Shown piece by piece: positions 1 to 5,500 of a stretch of DNA of 5,829 nucleotides. The notes under the pieces were generated by a model. It searched no databases. It saw nothing but the letters and a program-made list of their open reading frames with translations, and was not told the DNA's origin. The translations under genes were made by a program, and so were the position numbers. Position 1 is the stretch's first letter, and each line of letters begins with the position of its first letter. Source of the stretch: CAZLLV01 sp964560325 (GTDB lineage Bacteria; Acidobacteriota; Thermoanaerobaculia; Multivoradales; DATKCC01); contig CAZLLV010000447.1 of the NCBI GenBank assembly GCA_964560325.1, positions 1 to 5,829 on the forward strand. The letters are read 5' to 3'.

Positions 1-45
1 CACGACAACGTGACGGTCGTGCTGCTTCGCGCGGACGAGCTCTGA
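1..45 (+). CDS. C-terminal end of a probable PP2C-type serine/threonine phosphatase (partial)
   Basis: Only the last 14 codons and a TGA stop (43-45) are in the window, reading HDNVTVVLLRADEL. The pattern Asp-Asn-Val-Thr-Val-Val-Leu close to the C-terminus is typical of the final strand of PP2C/SpoIIE-type metal-dependent phosphatases. In that family the Asp of the DN(V/I)T motif coordinates a catalytic metal ion. Such enzymes usually remove phosphate from Ser/Thr residues, often opposing a Hanks-type kinase. The assignment rests on this short motif alone, so it is tentative; the rest of the gene lies upstream of the window. Confidence 0.55.
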   Translation, partial: HDNVTVVLLRADEL

Positions 46-273
46 GCGCGTTCTACGGCGGCCACCCTGGCTGCGCAGGGCCTGCAGGCTTCCTGAGGGA
101 TGAGCCCAAGTAGCGGCCGGAGTGGTGGCTTCGCAGGCGGCTGAGGCGGAACGAGCACGGGACGGCGGAGCCGGCCCGCGCGCAGCGTCCGAATACGCCG
201 GCGCCCGGCCGGGGGCGTCGGTCTCGCCACTCCGACTCGGCCACTCGATTCCCCCGTGAGCTGACCGGGCCGC

Positions 274-279
274 TAGAAT
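274..279 (+). promoter_or_regulatory. Possible -10 element of the toxin-antitoxin promoter
   Basis: TAGAAT matches the sigma-70 -10 consensus TATAAT at five of six positions and stands out in a very GC-rich region directly before the antitoxin. No good -35 hexamer lies 16-18 bases upstream. Transcription would start near 286, which puts the ribosome binding site at the very 5' end of the message. The call is weak and rests on position plus this single hexamer. Confidence 0.3.
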
Positions 280-285
280 GAGCCC

Positions 286-292
286 GAGGAGA
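286..292 (+). promoter_or_regulatory. Shine-Dalgarno site of the antitoxin
   Basis: GAGGAGA ends 7 bases before the ATG at 300, which is good spacing for a ribosome binding site. It supports the ATG at 300 as the start, rather than the out-of-frame ATG at 278. Confidence 0.7.
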
Positions 293-299
293 ATCCGCC

Positions 300-536
300 A
301 TGGCTCTACCGTCGATCAAGCAACAGATCCTCGACGACTTCGACCGCCTGTCGCCGGAGCTGCAACGCCGGGCACAGGAGCTCGTCCACGGTCTCGCCGC
401 CTCCGCCTCACGGCCCGAGGGCACGCCGGGCAAGGAGCTGCTGCGCTTCGCCGGCATCCTCGACGAGGACGCCGCGCGCGAGATGGAGCGCACGATCGAG
501 GAAGGTTGCGAGCGAGTCGATCTCGATGCCTGGTGA
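300..536 (+). CDS. Antitoxin of a VapBC-like type II toxin-antitoxin pair
   Basis: This 78-residue, charged, probably helical protein sits directly upstream of a PIN-domain toxin and overlaps it by 11 bases, the classic antitoxin-first layout. The N-terminal part (about residues 5-32, containing LSPELQRRAQELV) resembles the short helical region seen in many small antitoxins. The C-terminal part (about residues 42-78) carries GKELLRFAG followed by an acidic stretch ending ERVDLDAW, a pattern often found in PIN-toxin antitoxins and presumably the toxin-binding tail. I cannot identify a clear ribbon-helix-helix or AbrB-type DNA-binding domain, so autoregulation is assumed from the system type rather than seen. 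The start is set by the GAGGAGA site at 286-292. Role as an antitoxin is inferred mainly from context and size. Confidence 0.8.
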   Translation: MALPSIKQQILDDFDRLSPELQRRAQELVHGLAASASRPEGTPGKELLRFAGILDEDAAREMERTIEEGCERVDLDAW

Positions 537-915
537 GTACCTGCTCGACACCAGCGTCATCATCCCCCTCTTCCGGGGCGAGCCGACCGTCCAGGAGCGC
601 CTGAAGCAGGCCGAGCGCGTCTTTCTCTCCGCCGTGGTCCTAGGCGAGCTGCACTTTGGCGCCGAGGGCTCCGACCGAACGGAGGAACAGCTCGACCAGA
701 TCCGGGCCTTCGCTGGCACCTGCACGCAGCTCGCATGCGATGCCGAGACGGCGCGCCACTACGGCCGAATCAAACAGAGCCTCCGGCGCCGGGGCCGGCC
801 GATCCCGGAGAACGACCTCTGGATCGCCGCCACGGCCGTCCAGCACGAACTCGTCCTGGTCACCCGCGACGAGCACTTCCACGAGGTCGAGGGGCTGGCC
901 ACCGAGCGCTGGTGA
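526..915 (+). CDS. vapC: PIN-domain ribonuclease toxin, VapC family
   Basis: This 129-residue protein has the length and layout of VapC toxins, Mg-dependent endoribonucleases that cleave tRNA, rRNA or mRNA and block translation when freed from their antitoxin. The four acidic active-site positions of the PIN fold are all visible: Asp8 in LLDTSVII, Glu41 in VVLGELHFGA, Asp97 in IPENDLWIAATA and Asp115 in LVTRDEHF. The motif order and spacing are normal, so the toxin looks intact. The ATG at 526 lies inside the antitoxin gene (11-base overlap including the antitoxin stop) and has no strong ribosome binding site at normal distance. A GAGGAAGG at 498-505 is about 20 bases away. Translational coupling to the antitoxin is therefore likely. 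The RNA target cannot be read from the sequence. Confidence 0.93.
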   Translation: MPGEYLLDTSVIIPLFRGEPTVQERLKQAERVFLSAVVLGELHFGAEGSDRTEEQLDQIRAFAGTCTQLACDAETARHYGRIKQSLRRRGRPIPENDLWIAATAVQHELVLVTRDEHFHEVEGLATERW

Positions 916-940
916 CCGCAGGTCGCCGCTTTCGCCGGTG

Positions 941-2008
941 CTACCGTCCGCCGGCGGAGGTGAGGATCGTAGCCGTCCCCTCGACGCGTAGCTCCGGGCG
1001 TTTCTGAAGCCCGGCCCAGGCGGTGGCGCCGGTTGGGTCGGTGGGGTGTCCCTGGGCCGCCAGCTCTTTCCGGGCTGCGGCGATCTCCTCCTCGGTGACG
1101 ACGGTGACGTCGCCGCCGCTCTGCCGGACGACCGTGGCCATCTCCGCCCGCCGGGGCGGGGTGGCGACGGCGATGCCGGCGGCGGTGGGCGGGCCGGGGG
1201 CGCGCTCGCCCGGGCCGTCGCCGCCGAAGAGGGGGGCTAGGCTGGCGTAGCCGGCGAGCTGGACGGCGTGGAGCGCGGGGGTTGGGGCGCCTTCGGGCCG
1301 TCCGGAGGCGAGGCCGAGGGCGACGCCCCCCAGGAGCGAGCCGTTGCCGGTGGGGAGCACGATCCGGTCGATCCGCGCGCCGCGCTCGATCGCTTCCGCG
1401 ATCTCCCATCCGAGGGTCGCGACGCCGGCGGGGAAGAAGGGCTGGTAGACGTGGCTCGCGTAGGGGAGCCGGCCGCGCAGCTTCGCCGCCGCGTCGGCCG
1501 CCGCCTGGCGGTCGCCGGGAATCACGTCCACGGCGGCGCCGGCCGCGGCGAGGCCCCGGAGCTTCGTCTCCGGCGTCGACTCCGGCACCAGAACGCGGCA
1601 GCGGATGCCGCGGGCGGCGCAGGCGCGGGCCATGGCGATCCCGGCGTTGCCGGACGAGTCGAGGAAGACCTCCGGCACGCCGCGCCGGGCGCAGACGGCG
1701 GCGAGCACCTCGGCGCCCCGCTCCTTGAAGGTCCCGCCGCCGGGGCTCCCCTCGTGGAAGAGGAGTGTCTCGCCGATTCGCGTCGGTCCGGTGCCCATCT
1801 CCCGCTCGGGAAGCTCCTCCGGCGCGAGCCCGAGGGCGCTCGCCCAGCGGCGGAGGCCGGGCGGGCCGTCACCGTCCCCGAACGACGGCGGCGGCTTGCG
1901 GGGGAACCCGTCGGGGAACCCCCAGAAGCCGCCGCAGGCGGGGCAGACGGCCGGCAGGCCGTCGCCCGGGTAGGGTGCCCGGCAGGCGAGACACGCGGGT
2001 CGCATCAT
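941..2008 (-). CDS. Threonine-synthase-like PLP-dependent enzyme (fold type II) with N-terminal zinc ribbon
   Basis: This 355-residue protein belongs to the fold-type II (tryptophan synthase beta) group of PLP enzymes, closest in layout to threonine synthase, which converts O-phosphohomoserine to threonine. An N-terminal CxxC-x12-CxxC (Cys6, Cys9, Cys22, Cys25) looks like the zinc ribbon often found in threonine synthases and relatives. Lys95 in GGGTFKERG is the expected Schiff-base lysine, SSGNAG (118-123) the substrate/PLP asparagine loop, GNGSLLGG (221-228) the PLP-phosphate loop, and TSAGG near the C-terminus (Ser351) the residue expected to contact the pyridine nitrogen. The usual threonine-synthase motif (NPTGSFKDRG-like) is changed to SPGGGTFKERG, so the substrate is uncertain; another amino-acid lyase, dehydratase or beta/gamma-replacement enzyme is possible. 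Two ATGs stand in tandem (2008 and 2005) and no strong Shine-Dalgarno precedes them. The gene follows the VWA gene after 28 bases, suggesting co-transcription, and converges on the toxin gene. Confidence 0.85.
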   Translation of the reverse strand: MMRPACLACRAPYPGDGLPAVCPACGGFWGFPDGFPRKPPPSFGDGDGPPGLRRWASALGLAPEELPEREMGTGPTRIGETLLFHEGSPGGGTFKERGAEVLAAVCARRGVPEVFLDSSGNAGIAMARACAARGIRCRVLVPESTPETKLRGLAAAGAAVDVIPGDRQAAADAAAKLRGRLPYASHVYQPFFPAGVATLGWEIAEAIERGARIDRIVLPTGNGSLLGGVALGLASGRPEGAPTPALHAVQLAGYASLAPLFGGDGPGERAPGPPTAAGIAVATPPRRAEMATVVRQSGGDVTVVTEEEIAAARKELAAQGHPTDPTGATAWAGLQKRPELRVEGTATILTSAGGR

Positions 2009-2036
2009 GTGCCGCCGGGCCCGGTCCGATCCGCTC

Positions 2037-3203
2037 TCAGTCGCCCTGGCGCTCGAAGAGGCCCGGGTTCGGGTCGCCGGAGCCGTACAGGTAGCCCTCG
2101 CGCGACTTGACCTCGAACTGCGGGTTCTTCGTCCGCACCGTCACCTCCTGGAAGCCGGACTCGCCGGCCGGGTGGCCGCTCCGGTACGCCAGCAGGTAGT
2201 AGCCGTTGTTCTCCTCGGCGATCTTGCCGAGCGGCGTCAGGAAGTTGGTGAAGTTGAAGAAGTACTCGCCGCCGGTCTCCTCGGCGAGCTGGTTCATGCC
2301 GTCCGACATGGTGTGCCGGACCTGGAGCGGCGTGAGGTCGATCATGTAGGCGGCGACGTTGTTGTCGTTGAGCGCCTGCATCATCGGCGGGTAGTAGCGC
2401 GGGTCCTCCAGGTACTGGCCGACGTTGTTGATCTGCCCGAAGCCGGCACCGCTCGAGAAGAGGACCAGGTTCTTGCGGCCCTCGATCTCGCCGGCCGCCT
2501 CGGCCAGCACGCGCACCGCGTCGTAGATGCGCAGGGTCTCCTTGCGCAGCGCGTCGCCCTGCGGCAGGTCGTCGAGGAGCGCCGGCTCGGCGGTGCCTTC
2601 GGCGCGCGACGGCCAGTTCTGCTCCGGGTCGCGCCCCTTCATGGCGGCGTCGATCGCCCGGGTGATCGCCTCTCTGTCCTTGGTGAAGTCGCTCTGGAGC
2701 TTGAGCTTGAAGTCGTAGCTCGCGACCGCCACCCAGTCGTTGGGCAGCAGCTCACGCTCGACCCAGCGCTTCGCCTGGCGGGCGGCGTCGAGCTGGCGCC
2801 GGATCATGCCGACGCTGGTCTCGTTCTCGACCTGGCGCTGGTCATCGAAGAGGAGGACGAAGTAGCGGTCCTCGGGCAGCGTTTCGATCTCGAGCTCGCC
2901 TTCGAGCGCCCGCGGCGCGGGGCCGGCGAGGCGGCGGTTGCTGTAGAAGCTGACGGCGTTGACGTCGATCGGCTCGCCGTCCTCCTCGACGACGAAGTCG
3001 TCGGGGCCGAGGCCGATGATGACGTTGCCCTGCCGGTCGGTGACCAGCACGTCGAGCAGGACCTCGGAGACGTCGACCCGGTCGCCGAACTCGCCGCTCG
3101 GCTCCTGGGCCTCCTGGGCCGGGACCGGCAGAGCGGCCGCGGCGAGGGCGAGGAGCCCGAGGAGGGTGGTGGTGAAGAGGGTGTGGGTTCGGGTGGTGCT
3201 CAT
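2037..3203 (-). CDS. Secreted VWA-domain protein (VWFA-related, acidobacterial type)
   Basis: This is a 388-residue exported protein. Residues 1-29 form a signal peptide: a short n-region with one Arg, a hydrophobic stretch LFTTTLLGLLALAAAALPV and a likely cleavage after VPA (Ala29), so the mature protein acts outside the cytoplasm. Residues about 42-90 (VDVSEVLLDVLVTDRQGN, then DDFVVEEDGEPIDV) match the beta-sandwich that precedes the VWA domain in the family TIGR03436. The VWA-like domain follows, with the first core strand YFVLLFDDQ (114-122), a later strand KNLVLFSSGAGFG (244-256) and AYMIDL (285-290). The metal motif DxSxS is replaced by DDQRQ (120-124), so metal-dependent ligand binding may be altered. 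The GYYLLAY strand (334-340) and a beta-rich tail close the protein. A longer frame opens with TTG at 3305, but the signal peptide fixes the ATG at 3203, with AAGGGGG (3221-3215) upstream. The biological role is unknown. Confidence 0.85.
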   Translation of the reverse strand: MSTTRTHTLFTTTLLGLLALAAAALPVPAQEAQEPSGEFGDRVDVSEVLLDVLVTDRQGNVIIGLGPDDFVVEEDGEPIDVNAVSFYSNRRLAGPAPRALEGELEIETLPEDRYFVLLFDDQRQVENETSVGMIRRQLDAARQAKRWVERELLPNDWVAVASYDFKLKLQSDFTKDREAITRAIDAAMKGRDPEQNWPSRAEGTAEPALLDDLPQGDALRKETLRIYDAVRVLAEAAGEIEGRKNLVLFSSGAGFGQINNVGQYLEDPRYYPPMMQALNDNNVAAYMIDLTPLQVRHTMSDGMNQLAEETGGEYFFNFTNFLTPLGKIAEENNGYYLLAYRSGHPAGESGFQEVTVRTKNPQFEVKSREGYLYGSGDPNPGLFERQGD

Positions 3204-3214
3204 GGGATCAAGTG

Positions 3215-3221
3215 CCCCCTT
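3215..3221 (-). promoter_or_regulatory. Probable Shine-Dalgarno site of the VWA gene
   Basis: On the minus strand AAGGGGG ends 11 bases before the ATG at 3203. The spacing is slightly long, but this is the only purine-rich match near this start. It supports beginning the protein at its signal peptide rather than at the upstream TTG. Confidence 0.45.
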
Positions 3222-3294
3222 GCGTGGTCGGTGACGTCGGCCCGGGAGGTCGCCCGGAGGGGTGTTCCTGGGGCCGATCGTGCGTTCGCCGGGT

Positions 3295-3328
3295 AAAATC
3301 TGCAAGCCCCGCGCCAGGGTTTACAGAT
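3295..3328 (-). terminator. Candidate intrinsic terminator after fadJ
   Basis: On the minus strand, ATCTGTAA (3328-3321) pairs with TTGCAGAT (3305-3298) over eight positions including one G-T wobble. An inner CCC/GGG pairing closes a small loop. The stem is followed by a short T run (3298-3295, the first T shared with the stem). It begins only five bases after the fadJ stop codon at 3334-3336, the normal place for a rho-independent terminator. The T run is short and the outer stem AT-rich, so efficiency is uncertain. It suggests that fadJ and the VWA gene are separate transcription units. Confidence 0.5.
3301..3317 (-). promoter_or_regulatory. Candidate sigma-54 (-24/-12) promoter for the VWA gene
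   Basis: Reading the minus strand from 3317, CTGGCGCG, four bases, then TTGCA gives the layout of the sigma-54 consensus YTGGCACG-N4-TTGCW with a single mismatch (A to G). The invariant GG and GC dinucleotides have the correct 10-base separation. Transcription would start near 3290, leaving a leader of about 87 bases before the VWA start codon. The same bases lie inside a hairpin that may be the fadJ terminator, so the match could be incidental. No activator (enhancer-binding protein) site was identified. Confidence 0.35.
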
Positions 3329-3333
3329 CGCCC

Positions 3334-5457
3334 CTACTGGTGGTAGAAGCCGCCGGCTTCGGCCACCTTGCGCAGCGCCTCGGACGGCTCGTAGCGCGGG
3401 CCGACCTCCTTCGCCAGCGCTTCTAAGGTGCGCACGATCTCCTCCGGCCCCCGGTGGTCGGCGTAGCGGCAGACGCCGCCCCGGAAGGGCGGGAAGCCGG
3501 TGCCCAGGATCATCGCCAGGTCGAGCTCGCCGGGGCTCGCGACCACGCCCTCCTCCAGGCAGCGCGCCGCCTCGTCGACCATCCGTAGCACCATGCGGTC
3601 GACGATCGTCCGCGGATCGGGGTCCTCGACCGTCGGCTCCACGCCGATCAGCTCGTAGACCTCCGGGTCGGGGTCCTGGCGCTCGCCGTCGTCGTAGCGG
3701 TAGAACCCCTTGCCGTTCTTCTTGCCCAGCCGCCCGTCCACCTCCGGCCGGTCGACCCACTCGGGCAGCGGCAGCCGGTCGCCGTAGGCGGCGTTCAGGG
3801 TGTGGGCGACCTCGATCGCGATGTCGATCCCCACCTCGTCGGTGAGCGCGATCGGCCCCATCGGCATGCCCCACGATTTCATCGCCCGGTCGACGTCTTC
3901 GATCCGGTAGCCGTCCGCGACCAGCCAGAGCGCCTCGCCGAGCGAGAAGGTCAGGAGCCGGTTGACCAGGAAGCCGGGGGAGTCCTTCACCCGCACCGGG
4001 ACCTTGCCGAGGTCGCGGGAGAGCGCGACCACCGTGTCGACCGCCCAGTCGGCGGAGCGCTCGCCGGCGATCACCTCGATCAGCGGCATCTTGTCGACCG
4101 GGTTGAAGAAGTGCATGCCGACCACCCGCTCGGGGTTCGGCGTGTCCTTCGCGATGGCGTCGATCGACAGCGCCGACGTGTTGGAGGCGAGGACCGTGTC
4201 GTCGCGCACCTCGGCGGCGACCTCGGCGAAGACCTTCTGCTTGACCGGCAGCTTCTCGACGATCGCCTCGATCACCGCGTCGACCCGCCCGAAGCCGCTG
4301 TAGTCGAGCGTCGGGCGCAGCAGCGCCATCTTGCGCTCGAGCTGCTCCTCGGTCAGGCGCCGCTTCTTCACCTGCTTGTGGAAGACCCGCGAGGCGTGCT
4401 CCATGCCGGAGGCGAGCGCGGGCTGCTGGATGTCCTTGAGGCGCACCGGGATGCCCTTCTCGGCGGCGAGCTGGCCGATGCCGCCGCCCATCGCGCCGGC
4501 GCCGAGGACCGCGAGGCTCTTCACCTCGCGGGCGCCCGGGGTCTCGCCCCCCTTGCCCTTCGAGCCCTCCATGAGCTGGAAGACGTGGATCAGGTTCTTC
4601 GCCACGTCGGAGGTCGCGAGGGTGCCGGCCGCCCGCGCCTCGGCGTTGAAGCCGGCCTGCATGCCCTCCTCGATGCCGGTGCGGATCACCTCGAGCGCCT
4701 CGATCTGCGCCGGGTAGTGGCCGCCGGTCTTCGCCAGCGTCTGCTTCTTCGCCTGGTCGAAGAGGATCTTGCGTCCGAGCGGGTTCTTCTCGAGCAGCAG
4801 CTCTTTGACGTCGAGCCCGCCGCCCGCGGAGGAGCGCTTCTTGCCCATCTTGTCGCGCGCGAAGTCGCGGACGAGGTCGTGGAAGCGGGCGTCCGGGAGG
4901 AGCGCGTCGACCAGGCCCATCCGGAGCGCCTTCTTCGGATAGACGTTCTTGCCGGCGAGGATCACTTCGAGCGCCTGCTGAATGCCGACGAGGCGCGGCA
5001 GCCGCGTCGAGCCGCCCCACGCCGGGATGATGCCGAGCTTGGTCTCCGGCAGGCCGATCTTGGTCGATTCGTGGTCGCTCGCCACCCGCCAGGTCGAGGC
5101 GAGGGCGATCTCGGTGCCGCCGCCCATGCAGGCGCCCCGGATCGCCGCCACGGTGGGGAAGGGGAGCGCTTCCCAGCTCGCGAACACCCGCTGGCCGAAG
5201 CGCACGCCGGCTTCGGCCTCGATGGGATCGCGCACGGCGGCGATCATGTTCACGTCCGCGCCCGCGATGAACCCCTTCTCCTTGCCCGAGAGGAGGACGA
5301 GGATCGCGATGTCGGAGCGGCCGGCGAGCGAGTCGACCGTCGACTCGAGCTCTTCGAGAACCTCGCGGTCGAAGACGTTCACCCGCTTGTCCGGGTGGTC
5401 GAAGATGAGAGTGGCCAGCCCGTCGGGGCCGACGTCGAGATGGAAGGTTCTGCCCAT
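3334..5457 (-). CDS. fadJ: FadJ-type fatty-acid oxidation protein: enoyl-CoA hydratase / 3-hydroxyacyl-CoA dehydrogenase
   Basis: This 707-residue bifunctional enzyme catalyses the second and third steps of beta-oxidation in the cytoplasm: hydration of enoyl-CoA and NAD-dependent oxidation of the 3-hydroxyacyl-CoA. Residues about 1-195 form the crotonase domain, with oxyanion-hole segments GFIAGAD (62-68) and GACMGGGTE (108-116) and both catalytic glutamates, Glu116 and Glu138 (LPETKLGI). A linker with NPLGRKILF and HYPAQIEALEVI matches E. coli FadJ (714 residues) in pattern. The Rossmann NAD loop is GAGAMGGGIG (319-328). Dehydrogenase residues follow: SNTSAL (425-430), His449 in GMHFFNP, Glu461 and Asn499 in GFLVNR. 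The C-terminal LGTGFPPFRGG (651-661) is a hallmark of multifunctional FadB/FadJ proteins. No catalytic residue appears lost. The gene lies 43 bases after an acyl-CoA synthetase gene; no thiolase or acyl-CoA dehydrogenase is in the window. A weak AGGA stands about 15 bases before the ATG at 5457. Confidence 0.95.
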   Translation of the reverse strand: MGRTFHLDVGPDGLATLIFDHPDKRVNVFDREVLEELESTVDSLAGRSDIAILVLLSGKEKGFIAGADVNMIAAVRDPIEAEAGVRFGQRVFASWEALPFPTVAAIRGACMGGGTEIALASTWRVASDHESTKIGLPETKLGIIPAWGGSTRLPRLVGIQQALEVILAGKNVYPKKALRMGLVDALLPDARFHDLVRDFARDKMGKKRSSAGGGLDVKELLLEKNPLGRKILFDQAKKQTLAKTGGHYPAQIEALEVIRTGIEEGMQAGFNAEARAAGTLATSDVAKNLIHVFQLMEGSKGKGGETPGAREVKSLAVLGAGAMGGGIGQLAAEKGIPVRLKDIQQPALASGMEHASRVFHKQVKKRRLTEEQLERKMALLRPTLDYSGFGRVDAVIEAIVEKLPVKQKVFAEVAAEVRDDTVLASNTSALSIDAIAKDTPNPERVVGMHFFNPVDKMPLIEVIAGERSADWAVDTVVALSRDLGKVPVRVKDSPGFLVNRLLTFSLGEALWLVADGYRIEDVDRAMKSWGMPMGPIALTDEVGIDIAIEVAHTLNAAYGDRLPLPEWVDRPEVDGRLGKKNGKGFYRYDDGERQDPDPEVYELIGVEPTVEDPDPRTIVDRMVLRMVDEAARCLEEGVVASPGELDLAMILGTGFPPFRGGVCRYADHRGPEEIVRTLEALAKEVGPRYEPSEALRKVAEAGGFYHQ

Positions 5458-5500
5458 GATGGTCGTCTTTCGTCCTGTTCGTGCTGGGGGTGGGGGTGCG

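Larger units (their letters stand above)
46..299. other. Intergenic region with no recognised gene
   Basis: These 254 bases separate the end of the phosphatase-like gene from the antitoxin. I see no convincing coding frame; the minus-strand open frame crossing here is rich in Arg, Ser, Pro and Gly and runs antisense into the antitoxin gene. Several short GC-rich inverted repeats occur (for example ACGCC at 195-199 with GGCGT at 216-220), but none is followed by a T run, so no terminator is called. The last 30 bases hold the likely promoter -10 element and ribosome binding site of the toxin-antitoxin operon. Confidence 0.6.

Noticed and set aside
195..220. Hairpin-forming repeat in the first intergenic region as a terminator for the phosphatase-like gene
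   Set aside because: It lies about 150 bases past the stop, has no T run, and similar GC-rich pairings occur throughout the region.
1268..2110. Plus-strand open frame of 280 codons opposite the PLP enzyme
   Set aside because: It is rich in Gly, Ala, Arg and Glu with no motif, and is fully antisense to a gene with clear PLP-enzyme motifs.
3241..3262. GC-rich inverted repeat CCCGG/CCGGG and a CCCCT able to pair with the VWA ribosome binding site in the leader
   Set aside because: The pairings are only five bases long and are expected often by chance at this GC content. No riboswitch-like conserved core was recognised.
2007..3296. Plus-strand open frame of 429 codons opposite the VWA gene
   Set aside because: The composition is a mirror of the real gene (Val, Leu, Glu, Asp and Arg repeats), no domain is visible, and the minus-strand frame has a signal peptide and a family match.
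3204..3305. 34-residue N-terminal extension of the VWA protein starting at TTG 3305
   Set aside because: The extension is Arg/Pro-rich and would bury the signal peptide. The TTG is also the -12 box of the candidate promoter, whose transcript would begin downstream of it. The ATG at 3203 has a purine-rich site upstream.
3200..5020. Second minus-strand frame of 606 codons inside fadJ
   Set aside because: This is a +1/-1 shadow of fadJ with an Arg/Gly/Ala-rich product lacking motifs. The overlapping frame carries every catalytic residue.
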